64,000 nucleotides of DNA from Warburgia ugandensis. Lineage: Eukaryota > Streptophyta > Magnoliopsida > Canellales > Canellaceae. The stretch is taken from contig CP141137.1 in NCBI GenBank assembly GCA_035236585.1, positions 49,994,057 to 50,058,056 on the forward strand, given 5' to 3'. Each line of letters opens with the position of its first letter. The stretch's first letter is position 1. Shown here in pieces: positions 1-10,589 of this stretch. The position numbers and the translations under genes were made by a program. Below the pieces are notes generated by a model that had not been told where the DNA came from, made no database searches, and saw only the letters and a list, made by a program, of their open reading frames with translations.

Positions 1-573
1 TGCATAACTGGGGTTTCAAATTACTCTAGACGAGCCAACACTGCTGAATCAAATATTATATAGCAAACATAGTAAAGATAGAAGCTACATATCGGCATAC
101 ATTTCTAAATTCCAGTGAGAAATTCTGAACATAGTAAAGATAGAAGCTACATATTGGCATACATTTCAGATTATGCCATCTATAAATGAACGAAACGCCG
201 CATTTGCAAGCAACCAAGATGTAATGGGGAAGTAAGGAAAAGGTCCAGAAACAAAGTGACACAGGAAAAGAGCAAGCACTCTAATCAGATATTTAAAACA
301 TGGTTCCACGACTAGCACACCAATTTCGAAGTGATGGAACTACCACAATACCATGTATAAGTATGCTAAAAGAACCACACTGAAAGAACTTGGAATTCAC
401 ACAAAACCCAAAAACATGAATTGTAATCAAATATCCCCTAACAAAACCACAACATATGGACGGCAATGTTTCCATAAAGGAGGATATGCATTTAGTCAAA
501 ATGCATCATAGTGATAGATAGAGGGAAATAAATTCTCTGACTCTTCACTGGTATCATGCTCTTCTGAACAAGA
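1..573 (-). repeat. Duplicated 3' flank of CCT4
   Basis: This stretch resembles the region downstream of the functional CCT4 gene (about 27000-27621), in the same order and orientation. Shared blocks include the 'acaaaacccaaaaa' and 'aaatatcccctaacaaaacc' stretches near 400-445 and 27435-27485. It is non-coding and diverged by many small indels. It shows that the pseudogene at 574-1296 arose by duplication of genomic DNA including the flank, and not by a capture that ends at a poly-A tail. The duplication probably extends left of the window. Confidence 0.75.
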
Positions 574-1296
574 TTATCTGACAGCAATTATGTCATCCAT
601 CTTCAAAATCACCCTAACAAACTCCGTAACCAATGTAATCGCACTAGTAGTCACTAAAAGTGGCTGCACCACATTCTCCCCCAAGATATTTGTGATCTGC
701 CCCTTCCTCGCATTGATCCAGCATTTTTGTCCCCTTGAGCATGATGATTCCTGAGCTCAGTCATGATTCCAATTGAGTTCAAAACCTGCATTCTCTGCCA
801 AAGTGCAGGGAATAACCTCAAGAGCCACCGCAAATGACCAAACACAGAAACTCTCCATTCCTTGCAAGACCTTTGGCCATAGACCAAGCTGCATCCACAG
901 CTCAACTCCAGTGCACCATCATCTGCAATCAAATACTTCTTATCCACCAAAAACCCCATAACACATAAAGCATCAAGCAAACTCCATTCAACCTTGTCAA
1001 TGACGAGCTGATTCGAACCGCAACCCAACACTATCGGAGTCCTTCCCATGTCCCTAATCCCTGTAATCTTCACAATCTTCCCATCTCTCATTGAAACTCC
1101 TCAAGACTGTCCGCAAACCCTAATTTCTTCTAGTGGAAATGCTCAGTATTTGCAATAAGCAAACAGTTCAGCGTCTTTGTTATGAACTCAATGTCATCCC
1201 TCTCAACATACTTAAAAACAAGAATCTTTGCCCCAGCTAAATAATTCAGTGAAAGATCTATAACCGTATCCCTTAAAATACTCTTCTGAATCAAAA
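574..1296 (-). pseudogene. CCT4 (TCP-1 delta) partial pseudogene
   Basis: This is a decayed copy of the 3' half of the CCT4 gene found intact at 27622-29226. Recognisable pieces on the minus strand are '[16 protein letters not shown]', 'GSNQLVID' and '[15 protein letters not shown]'. The first frame is lost after the residues matching 'GGAPEIELS' (here 'DDGALELS', three residues missing), the frame returns near 'GIMTELRN', and it is lost again before the C-terminus. A stop lies upstream of 'MRDGKIV'. Homology ends abruptly at 1281-1296, which matches 28331-28346, so the 5' half (equatorial ATP site and most of the apical domain) is absent. No functional chaperonin subunit can be made from it. 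Confidence 0.88.
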
Positions 1297-1482
1297 CTAT
1301 AATTCCATTGAACTGAAATTCTTTCCAGTTTCACAAATTAAACAATGAGCAATGACAATAACTGAAGAAAAAGAAGGTAGAGAGAACTCCTCAATCATGG
1401 GAGTAGATACATAACACAGTAACAACGAAGAGAGAATCATGTATATTGAAAATTATGATATAACAAATTTGACCATTGAAAC
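1297..1482. other. Spacer between CCT4 remnant and lipase
   Basis: This is AT-rich spacer with no feature seen. It includes the region where the CCT4 remnant ends and the 3' untranslated region of the minus-strand hydrolase should lie. Confidence 0.5.
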
Positions 1483-2433
1483 CTACTTCATTTCTCCACA
1501 CCTTTGATTCAACCAAGACAAGATATCACTGCGAGCAACTGCGATGTTCTCATCAGGCTCCCCAAAGAGCAGGGAATGCAACATCCCCTCGTATATTTTT
1601 ATGGTCTTATCTTCACTTTTAGCTGTTCCATACAATGCCCTGCTCACATCTGGGTCTGTGACTTCGTCCGCACTCCCATGTAATACAACAAATGGAAGGC
1701 TAACATCGCCCAGCCTACGGTGCAGATAATCAGTGACTCGTAACAGCTCCACCACAGTACCCAGCCTCGGTTTCCCCCTGTACCTCAGTGGATTCTTTCC
1801 AGCAATGATCTTCTTCTCGGGGACCTTAACAGACTTATCTAGAAGATCTGCGGTAGGAACAATGGGCAACGTAGGAAAGAATTTCGCCACGAATGTGAGA
1901 ATTTCAGGAATTGGCCATTTGGGTCTTACATTATCTGAGATTTTGCACATGGGTGCCACTAGAATTGCGCCATTCCATGCCTGGAAGTCCCTAAAATGTA
2001 TCAGGAGGCAGATAGCTCCCCCCATTGACTCTCCGAACAGAAAAGAAGGCAAGGAGCGAAACTTTGCTTTGTGCTTGATTGAATTGAAGAAAGAGATGCA
2101 GTCATCTATGACAAGGTCTACGTTGGGGACAAAGCCCTTGAGACCTTGAGATTGGCCGTGTCCTTCAAGGTCAAGAGCAAAACAAGCAAACCCCATCTGG
2201 GCAAGGAAGATGGGAGTGGCCTGGAATGTCCAACTGATGTCATTGCCATAGCCATGGACCATGCAGATGATACCACGTGGAGGGGAGGTGAGTGGTTGCC
2301 ATGATCTGGTAAAGAGGGAGAGGCCTCTTGGCGATGTGTAAAATGATTTGGAGGAGTGGATGCCTTTAGAGGTATAGTACTCTTCTTCTGGGCTGTTCCC
2401 CCAAAAGTAAAGCCGGTTTTGGAGGTCCTCCAT
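1483..2433 (-). CDS. Monoacylglycerol lipase / caffeoylshikimate esterase-like hydrolase
   Basis: This is a complete single-exon ORF of 316 residues that starts at an ATG. It is an alpha/beta-hydrolase of the plant monoacylglycerol lipase family (Hydrolase_4 / lysophospholipase type), which cleaves monoacylglycerols or lysophospholipids. One member of the wider family, caffeoylshikimate esterase, acts in lignin synthesis. Visible features are the oxyanion-side HGYG (residues 60-63), GHGQS (91-95), the nucleophile elbow GESMGG with Ser136, the acid Asp256 in HGSADEVTDP, and the base His286 in GMLHSLLFGEPDE. The complete triad and normal length suggest an active enzyme. There is no signal peptide or membrane segment, so it is probably cytosolic or membrane-peripheral. 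The substrate cannot be decided from sequence. The gene lies between the CCT4 remnant and the hAT element and has no operon-like partner. Confidence 0.93.
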   Translation of the reverse strand: MEDLQNRLYFWGNSPEEEYYTSKGIHSSKSFYTSPRGLSLFTRSWQPLTSPPRGIICMVHGYGNDISWTFQATPIFLAQMGFACFALDLEGHGQSQGLKGFVPNVDLVIDDCISFFNSIKHKAKFRSLPSFLFGESMGGAICLLIHFRDFQAWNGAILVAPMCKISDNVRPKWPIPEILTFVAKFFPTLPIVPTADLLDKSVKVPEKKIIAGKNPLRYRGKPRLGTVVELLRVTDYLHRRLGDVSLPFVVLHGSADEVTDPDVSRALYGTAKSEDKTIKIYEGMLHSLLFGEPDENIAVARSDILSWLNQRCGEMK

Positions 2434-3130
2434 TTCTACAAGAGCTAGCTCTCACCCCTCCTTTCTCTCTATCTCCGGCTTTGGCTGTTGTTTTTCTTCT
2501 CTTATCTAGCAGCGTTGAGACTTTTGTGGGGATGGAAGGGATGTTGACTGACTCGGATTGACTATGTTGGTCTGCAAATCGTGTCTCCGGCTGGGGTGTC
2601 GTGGAGTGGTAAACCTGGTAATACTCATACTGAGCGACATGAGAGCTGAGTCAATCTGTCCAGGCTGGGTACATTACAACGTACGCAAAGAATGAATCAT
2701 GTGACTCTTATCCATCAAGACTCTTAGGCATGACTAAACATAATTAAGAACAAGTCTTACGATAGCAAAGAGAAAAGAAAATTAATCAATCAAATGGTTG
2801 GCAATCATCAAGACTTTTGAGGACTACCATGAAAAATTAGTGATCAAATTAAATGGGAAAAAAGATAAATAAATATTGTGAAGAAGTGTTGATGAAAGTA
2901 ATTAGTTAGATGATCTGACTAGATTAATTTCTATTGGTCTCTCCCTCCCCATATCAGGAGAGAGATTGTATAACTTTGACTTTAGTCATTAGAGCGAGTA
3001 GGTAAAGCTCTCTGGTTGGGGCATTCATGAGATACTACTGACCCAAATCCATGGCAGGTCGTAGAAATATCTTTATCTTGACTAAAGCAAGCATTGGATT
3101 CCATCTTTCTAGCAACTAGGGTTTACATCT
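2434..3130. other. 5' leader and upstream region of the lipase
   Basis: The first 100 bases upstream of the minus-strand ATG are C/T-rich on the plus strand, as in a plant 5' leader. The rest is AT-rich spacer. I see no gene, and no TATA element that I would defend. Confidence 0.45.
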
Positions 3131-3138
3131 GTGGATGG
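3131..3138. repeat. 8-bp target-site duplication, left copy
   Basis: GTGGATGG lies directly before the hAT terminus and is repeated exactly at 10850-10857 directly after the other terminus. An 8-bp duplication is the hallmark of hAT transposition. Confidence 0.95.
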
Positions 3139-3340
3139 TAGGGGCAGCAAAATATGACACGACACGATAATACGACTCGAACCTAACACGAATTTAGCGA
3201 GTTCAGGTCGAGTCTTATCGTGTTCGTGTCATTTTTGGGTCACCCGAAAATAACACGCCAAAAATCGTGTCGTGTTCGAGTCAATCAATTTGACCCGTTG
3301 TGTCGACCTATTTGACACGCGAACTATTTACTCATCACCT
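3139..3340 (+). repeat. hAT left terminal and subterminal repeats
   Basis: The terminal TAGGGGCAGCAA is followed by many copies of CACGACACG, CGTGTCGTG and CGTGTT words up to about 3330. The opposite end (10590-10849) has the same words in mirrored order. Such arrays are the expected binding region for a hAT transposase. Confidence 0.8.
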
Positions 3341-3372
3341 TGACAAGATTCTAACCTATGGAATGGTTGAAA

Positions 3373-3450
3373 ATATAGGATGGTTCCTCAAGAACCATCT
3401 TATATCATGTAATATAGGATGGTTCTTCAAGAACCGTCCTATATTACTAA
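3373..3450. repeat. hAT hairpin cluster 1
   Basis: Two adjacent inverted repeats have the form ATATAGGATGGTTC..GAACCATCTTATAT and ATATAGGATGGTTC..GAACCGTCCTATAT. Each could fold into a short hairpin with a 3-6 base loop. The same sequence family recurs at 4320-4495, 7020-7160 and 10371-10562. Confidence 0.85.
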
Positions 3451-3627
3451 AAATTAGATTAAATGCTAAAAATTAGCTTAAAATCATTAATACATGAAGA
3501 TTCAAGCATGAGTAACCTATATAAGTGGATAAGAATAGGTATTAACTAATAAATATAAAAAAGAACAAAATTTTCCTAATTTTCATAACTTATTTTTTTG
3601 AAAAATGAAAAAATAACACTAAATTAC

Positions 3628-3629
<2 letters not shown>

Positions 3630-3673
<44 letters not shown>
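3630..3673. repeat. (GA)n microsatellite
   Basis: About 22 uninterrupted AG units lie inside the left arm of the hAT element. Confidence 0.97.
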
Positions 3674-3676
<3 letters not shown>

Positions 3677-3882
3677 AAACATTATCACACATGAATACAC
3701 AACATGGGAAAGCTCTATATGTGGATAGAAATACGTTTCAATGAAGAAATATGAAAAAACAACGACTTTTTTTTATTTTTGTAATTGATTTTTTCAGAAA
3801 AACAGTAAAAAACCTAAAAACAAACTCAAATCTAGAGCAAAGAAGTATAAAACTCAAATGGAATGTTTCTTATACACATAGA

Positions 3883-4246
3883 ACTAAAACCCATCAAGAT
3901 CTATGGAAAATAGTTAACAAAAAACACAAAAAAATTGAAAAAAAGGTACTGGTTTTTACGTTTTTTACAAAACTGTATACAAATTGTAAAATTCGTAAAT
4001 ACATACCTTTTTTTGCTTAGATCTATGAAAGATCGAAGAGGAATGGTCGTTTTCACCTTGTCAGACTAAAACCCATCAAGATCTATGGAAAATAGTTAAC
4101 AAAAAACAAAAAAATTAAAAAAAATATCCTGGTTTTTACGTTTTTTACATAACTGTATACATATTGTAAAATTCGTAAATACATACCTTATTTTGCTTAG
4201 ATCTGTGAAAGATCAAAGAGGAATGGTCGTTTTCACCTTCTCAGGA
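3883..4246. repeat. 182-bp tandem duplication in the hAT arm
   Basis: Two adjacent copies (3883-4064 and 4065-4246) share the order CCCATCAAGATCTATGG, then ACTGTATACA, then GGAATGGTCGTTTTCACC, with few mismatches. The short ORF over the first copy is not preserved as protein in the second, so I treat this as non-coding. Confidence 0.9.
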
Positions 4247-4319
4247 GGTTGGACCGTTGGAAGATTGAAAATTTGAAAATTTGAAATTAGGGCTAATCAA
4301 GGTGAAAAACGATATAGAG

Positions 4320-4495
4320 AATAATATAGGATATTTTTTAAATAACCGTCCTATAATATATATATATATATATAAGGAAATATAGGACGGTTTTTTTATA
4401 ACCGTCCTATAAGTTATATAGGATGGTTATTTTATTTATTAGAAAGGTATAGGACGGTTGTTGACATGTTTTTGCATAACCATCGTATAAGCTAT
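4320..4495. repeat. hAT hairpin cluster 2
   Basis: Several GGACGGTT / AACCGTCC inverted pairs flank a short (TA)n run. The clearest is TATAGGACGGTTT..ATAACCGTCCTATA at about 4381-4412. A more degraded pair follows at 4449-4491. Confidence 0.85.
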
Positions 4496-4499
4496 AAGA

Positions 4500-5240
4500 G
4501 TTATGTATTTAATTAATCTTAGTTGAGGATGTGCTTAAATAAAAATAGTTATTAAGTATAGAGTAAAGAAAGAGTTATGTAATTAACTCATCTTAATTTC
4601 CTTAAGGATGAGCTTAAAAAGACAGGGCATATATGTAATTAATTTATCTCAGTTGAGGATTACTGGATGGGTAAAGAAAGAGTTATTAATTAATCTTAGT
4701 CAAGGATGTGCTTTAAAAAAAATAGTTTTTAAGTATATACTAAAGAAAGAGTTATGTAATTAACTCACCTTAATTTCCTTAAGGATGAGCTTAAAAAGAC
4801 AGAGCATATATGTAATTAACTCATCTCAATTGAGTATCAGCTTAAAAACAAAGTTATGTAAGCAACTCATACTGTCATACTTAATTCAACAGTTGTTGAG
4901 GTTGATGATGAGTAAAGTAAGTGTTATGTATTTAACTCATCTGATCTCAGTTGAAAATCAGCTTAAAAAAGCAAAGTTATGTAAGTAACTCATACTCAAT
5001 TCAAAAGTTGTTGGAGATAAGTAAAGAAAGAGTCATGTGATTAACTCATTAGGTAAGAATGACTGAATGAGAATATAAACAGTTATGTAATTAACTCAGT
5101 AGCTTGAGAGTTGAGAATGAGTATAGAAAGAGTTATGTAATTATCTCATTAGTAGATAATGAGTATAGGAAGGGTTCGAAGGGAATAATTATTAGTTATG
5201 TAATTAACTCATTAGGTGAGGTGAGAATGAGAACATAGAA
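4500..5240. repeat. Array of GTTATGTAATTAACTCAT motifs
   Basis: About 13 copies of a motif close to GTTATGTAATTAACTCAT recur every 45-70 bases, with diverged spacers often containing GAGTAAAGAAAGA. Clear copies lie near 4574, 4751, 4853, 4922, 4977, 5082, 5132 and 5195. Two more lie at about 5837 and 5890 in the duplicated unit. The core AGTTA..TAACT is partly palindromic. Confidence 0.8.
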
Positions 5241-6697
5241 TAAGAGTTATGTGTTGAATTAACACAAATGTTGAATGATATTACTAAGGGAGTTACTAAA
5301 TTTTACTCTACATGAATGATGGATCAATGGATCATGGATGAATGAGTTATTCCTAATCTATTATCATCAATTGGGAGTTATAAATGAGAAACAAATATTG
5401 AGTTATATGAGTTGGATACATGATATTCATGAATTTGATTAAAAAGAGATATATTGGATCAATTGGTGATGACATGTGAAATTAACATAAGAAAATCATT
5501 AGCATTTATAATTTTATACAATATATGACAGTTAGTTAGTCTCTCGCTTCACTTGTACTTGTATAAGTTACAAAACTTGGTTAACTAATTTTGTACTAAG
5601 TGTAACTTGTGAGTTTGTAACTGACAATGTGTAGCTAATCTTAAAATGTTTGACAAGAAAAATAGAGACAGTGTGTAGGTGTAGCTAAGTCTTAGGTTAT
5701 AACTTATAGTTATAGCAAACAACCAACCAGGGCAGCGGCTTTTGCTTAAGACTTCTAATTCAATTGGATAATTGGATTTGGGCTTACTTACATACAAAAA
5801 GACAAAACAATTGCCTTGAGAATTAATATAGAAAGAGTTATATAATTATCTCATTGGTGGATAATGAGTATAGGAAGGGAATAATTATTAGTTATGTAAT
5901 TACCTCATTAGGTGAGGTGAAAATGAGAACAGAGAATAGGAGTTGTGTTGAATTAACACAAAAGCTTATCAAGAGAGAATTAGAGGGATATTGATATGAT
6001 AACTTTGGTGAAACTAAAATTAATTATGGATTGTGGTCTATACTCTATAGTGAAAACTGAAAAGAAGTGGCATTGATGGTAAAATGAATAATAATCATGA
6101 GAAAAAAAACAAATGTTGAATGATATTACTAAGGGAGTTACTAAATTTTACTCTACATGAATGATGGATCAATAGATCATAGATGAATGAGTTATTCCTA
6201 ATCTATTATCATCAATTGGGAGTTAGAAATGAGAAACAAATATTGAGTTATATGAGTTGGATACATGATATTCATGAATTTGATGAAAAAGATATATATT
6301 AGATCAATTGGTGATGGCATGTGAAATTAACATAAGAAAATCATTAGCATTTATAATTTTATACAATATATGACAGTTAGTTAGTCTCTCATTTCACTTG
6401 TACTTGTACAAGTTACAAAACTTGGTTAACTAATTTTGTTCTAAGTATAACTTGTAAGTTTATAACTGACAATGTGCAGCTAATCTTAAAATGGTTGATA
6501 AGAAAATTAGAGACAGTGTGTAGGTGTAGCTAAGTCTTAAGTTATAACTTATAGTTATAGGCCTATAGCAAACAACCACCAGCCAGGCTAGGGCGCTTTA
6601 GCAGCTTAGCTTTAGCATAAGACTTCAAATTCAATTGGATAATTGGATTTGGGAATTGGGCTTACTTACATACAAAAAGACAAAACAATTGCCTTAG
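5112..6697. repeat. Large direct duplication in the hAT arm
   Basis: A first unit at about 5112-5818 is repeated at about 5819-6697. Matched landmarks are the 'TTGAATGATATTACTAAGG' block (about 5271 and 6117), 'TTCACTTGTACTTGTA' and 'ACATACAAAAAGACAAAAC' at the end of each. The second unit has about 140 extra bases at roughly 5965-6108. The two copies are otherwise highly similar, so the duplication is younger than the element. Confidence 0.88.
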
Positions 6698-7297
6698 ATT
6701 AGATTGACTTAGTAGACCTAAATAATTATTAATTAGTTAAACCTTTATGTTTTCAGTTTTTATTTTGTTTTCCCGCCACTACAAGGGGGGCCCACACATC
6801 GGATCTAACATCGAGGACTCAAAATATTTGACAAATGATTGAAGTGTAAGTTTCATTAACTCCAGTTGCCACTTGCCAATTTGGAATTGGAGGAAAGAAA
6901 ACTATCTGTCCCTATCAGGCAGGCCGGCACCAAGGCTAGGCCGTTTGCCGGCACAGGCAGACTGGTCACTGGAAGTCTGGCACATCACAGCCACACTCAC
7001 AGTTCTTTTCTATTATAAGACTACTACGTCCTAACCGTCCTATATTTTTATTAAAATAGGACAATTATTCATTAACCATCCTGTAATATCGACTGTTATT
7101 AACGGTCTTTTACTTTTTGTTATATTATAAGACTGTTGTTATCGAGCCGTCTTATATAGATAGCATCAATCAAATACTGAATCACTTGAATCGATTAAAG
7201 GCTCCCCAACCCAACCCGCTTTCATAATTTACAATTTTACATCTATTTCAGATTTTCCTTTTCAAATATCTTCTTCAAGTTCAACCCTTCTAACATT
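6698..7297 (+). promoter_or_regulatory. Upstream region of the hAT transposase, with hairpin cluster 3
   Basis: This stretch precedes the inferred first exon. At 7020-7160 it contains degraded AACCGTCCTATA and ATAGGAC words, a third cluster of the element's hairpin family. No convincing TATA box is assigned. Whether the hairpins affect transposase expression is unknown. Confidence 0.4.
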
Positions 7298-9850
7298 ATG
7301 AGCAGCAGCACCCCTACTACAGGTACAACACCATATGTATGTGTTTGTTTTTTGTTATTTATTTATGAAATTATGATTCTGACTATTTTCATTCCTCACT
7401 CTCACTCCCTTCTCTTATTAGTAATTGTTGGTGTAGTGTTTAGTTTACTGTCAGTGTGAACTTTTTTTTTTTTTGTCATTTGCATTTTGCAATATAGGGA
7501 GCACTAATGTTTCTAATAACTTGAATATGCTACACCACAACAACGACGATGATGAGCTTGCTAATTTGGAGAATGTGGAGTTAGTTTCAAAATCCAATAG
7601 AGGTAAAAAGCATAGGAAACTAATGTCTCCAGTTTGGAATTTTTTTAAACACCTTCCTCTATCAGAAGATGGAAGGCAAAGGTGTAAATGCAAGAAGTGC
7701 TCTGCAATATATATTTGCGATAGCAAATTTGGTAATGGTAACTTAAAACGTCATATAAAGACTTGTCAACGGAGCTCTTCTCATGATATAGGCCAGTTGC
7801 TTTTATCTCAAAGTCAGGGGAGTATGTCACTAAGTGTAGCTTTAGATAATAAGTTTGAACCTGAAGTTTATCGTGAGTTAGTAGCAACTGCAGTTGTTCT
7901 GCATGATTTTCCTTTCCAATTTATTGAGTATGATGGAATTAGAACTCTACTAAAATATTTGCGTGCAGATTTGCACTTGATTAATAGAAATACAATAAAA
8001 GCAGATGTTTTGAGAATGTATAAAAGAGAAAAAGAAAAGATAAAAGAGATGTTAGAGTTGGTGCCTGGCAGGATAAGTTTGACATCCGATTTGTGGACTT
8101 CTTGTATTACTGATAGTTATATAAGTCTCACAACACATTTTCTAGATAGCCAGTGGGTCTTACAAAAGAGGATATTAAATTTCTGTTTCCTACCACCTTC
8201 ACATAATGGAATATCATTAGCAGAAAAGGTATACTCATTATTAGTAGAATGGGGGATTGAGAAAAAGATTTTTTCAATCACTTTAGACAATACTTTTGCT
8301 AATGATTCTTCTGTTGAGCTATTAGGCATCAATTAAACATCAGGAACACTCTTGTTTGTGGTGGAGAGTTCCTTCATCTACGTCGTTGTTGTCATGTTTT
8401 GAATTTGATTGTGCAAGATGGTTTGAAAGAAATTGATGATGCTATTCAAAAAATTAGAGAGAGTATCAAGTATGTCAAAGTATCACAAAGTAGAAAACAA
8501 AAAATTTTAGAGTGTGTGAATCACATGTCAATTGAGACAAAAAAGGGCTTAAGACAAGATTGTCCTACAAGATGGAATTCAACCTATTTGATGCTTGAAA
8601 GTGCTCTTTGTTACCAACGTGCATTTTGTCACTTAGAACTAAGTGACTCAAATTATAAGCACTGTCCTTCTTTCAATGAATGGGAAAAGGCTACAAAATT
8701 TTTGAAGTTTTTGGCAGTTTTTTATGATGTCACCTGCATGTTCTCTGGATCCAAATATCCCACTGCAAATCTCTACTTTCGTACAGCATTTGTAATTTAT
8801 TTAAGTTTAACACAATACATGAGAAGTGATGATGACTATATGAAGCGTATGTCCACCCAAATGTTTGCCAAGTTTTTAAAGTACTAGTCTGAATTCAGCA
8901 CCATTTTGGCAATTGCATGTGTGTTGGATCCTCGGTATAAGCTCTCCTTTGTGGAATTCTCGTACAAGAAATTGTTTGGCAGTGGCTGCTTGGAGTTTGC
9001 TCAAGTTTGGGAAAAGTTATTCTCTCTTTTCAATGAATATATGGTTGAGATTTATCCTATTCCTTCCTCCTTATCTTCCCTAGTGGCTAGAGGTGCTGAT
9101 GATAAACAGAACATGTCATATAGTCAAGAGGTTTTAGATGTCATGAAGGTAATTTTATTTATAATTATATCTTTCATTATATGTCACTTACTACTTAGCA
9201 TATTAAAATTTCCTATGAATTATCTTATAGTACGTTGAATAATATAATTGCATTTGCATTAGGAATTTGATTCATTTGAAGGTGAAGGAGGTACTTTGGC
9301 CATGCAAAAATCGCAATTGGAGCTTTATTTGGTGAACCAAGATTGCAAGAGTCAAAGCTAGACATTCTTGCATTCTGGAAAGGTAATCAATACAGGTTGT
9401 TTGACTAATAATCTCATGTAAACACTATTTTCTATAATTTTATTTACATTTATATTTGATTCAAATGTTGATTTTAGGTATGCTGAACTTGCTGCCATGG
9501 CTCGTGAGGTCTTGAGCATTCTCATATCTACAGTTGCATCAGAGTCTGCTTTTAGTGTTGGTGGTCAGGTTCTTGACCAATATAGATCTACTTTAAAGCC
9601 AGATACCATGCAAGCATTGATTTGTGTAAGAGATTGGTTATATGGATTAAAAGGTAATAGTTTATGATTCTATATTTACATTATATTTTATATGAGCTTA
9701 GTAATGACTAATGAGTGTTTATTCTATATGATTGTAGACTCTACCATTACAGTTGCCATGGATAAGCTTGCAGAGGACATTGTAAGCATAAGTAGCAGTG
9801 CAGGATCACTTCAACCAACTGAAGAATCTGGATCAATTCATTTTGATTAA
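7298..9850 (+). pseudogene. hAT (Ac-like, RICESLEEPER type) transposase pseudogene
   Basis: A short first exon (7298-7322, MSSSTPTT) splices over 7323-7497 in phase to a BED-type zinc finger, with C..C in 'RCKCKKCSAIYICD' and H..C in 'LKRHIKTC'. The hAT core follows ('DLWTS', 'HFLDSQWVLQKRILNFC'). After that come 'CPTRWNSTYLMLE', 'VLDPRYKL' and the C-terminal dimerisation region 'STVASESAFSVGGQVLD'. Further introns lie around 9150-9262, about 9382-9478 and 9654-9737, and the stop is at 9848-9850. Three lesions break the gene: a 1-base loss near 8327, a TAG at 8885-8887 where the family usually has Trp, and a frameshift near 9345 before 'EPRLQESKLDILAFWK'. The family normally cuts and pastes hAT elements; this copy cannot make a full protein. 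Confidence 0.9.
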
Positions 9851-10370
9851 TTTGTATAATTTTCATAACTTATTTTAATTTGTTGTGTTTGATACATTGA
9901 TGGAAGTAGATTTCCCTCATGTGCTACTTAATCCCTATTTATTTACTACTATTGTGGTTATTTGATTCATTTCAGTCTCTTTTACATATCATGTGATGTG
10001 AGTGGTGTAAAGAAATGTGTTGCTTCTAAATAAAATTAGAAAATATTACAGGAACTTTATTGGTAATTTGGCATAGTTCAATTTTCACCAATACTAGTTA
10101 GTAATGCTTTTCTGTGTTTGTCTATGTACTTGTCGGGTGGATTAGTGGATGGAGCAATGACCAATGATAATGAGCATGAAAGGTGTTGGAGAAATGAATT
10201 CCATCCTAACAATTTATGTGGGGGTTAGGTTGAAACTTTAGTTGTTCATAACTGAAAGACCCATGCCATTGAATTCTAATTTTCTGTTCCAAAACATCAT
10301 TATCATTGCTTCAGGTGATCAAAGATTTAGTTCAGTCAAAATCAGAAGATCAGCCACAAATTTATAGTAT
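9851..10370. other. 3' non-coding part of the hAT element
   Basis: AT-rich sequence follows the transposase stop, likely its 3' untranslated region and spacer. No ORF or repeat is recognised before the last hairpin cluster. Confidence 0.5.
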
Positions 10371-10562
10371 ATATAGGACGGTTAATAAATAACCGTCCTA
10401 TATTTATAGGACGGTTATTTTACAACCGTCCTATAAAACACGTAACATATAGGACAGTTATTTTACAACCGTCCTATAAAACATAACATATAGGATGGTT
10501 ATGACATAACTGTCCTATAAAACATAACATATAGGATGGTTGTAAAATAACTGTCCTATGTT
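10371..10562. repeat. hAT hairpin cluster 4
   Basis: This is the clearest cluster. About five tandem units of TATAGGACGGTTA..TAACCGTCCTATA type are joined by 'AAACATAACATA' linkers. The first pairs are nearly perfect; later ones carry GGATGG or CTGTCC variants. The whole block can also fold on itself. Confidence 0.9.
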
Positions 10563-10589
10563 TTGTGGTTGGTTTGGCTCCATTTACTT

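Noticed and set aside
1733..2149. 138-residue plus-strand ORF
   Set aside because: Antisense shadow of the hydrolase gene with its catalytic triad on the other strand.
3751..4020. 89-residue lysine-rich ORF in the hAT left arm
   Set aside because: It overlaps a 182-bp tandem duplication whose second copy does not keep the frame, and it has no domain.
4500..5240. Possible CRISPR-like array, given regular repeats and spacers
   Set aside because: Repeats are imperfect, spacers are related to each other, and the context is a plant hAT element.
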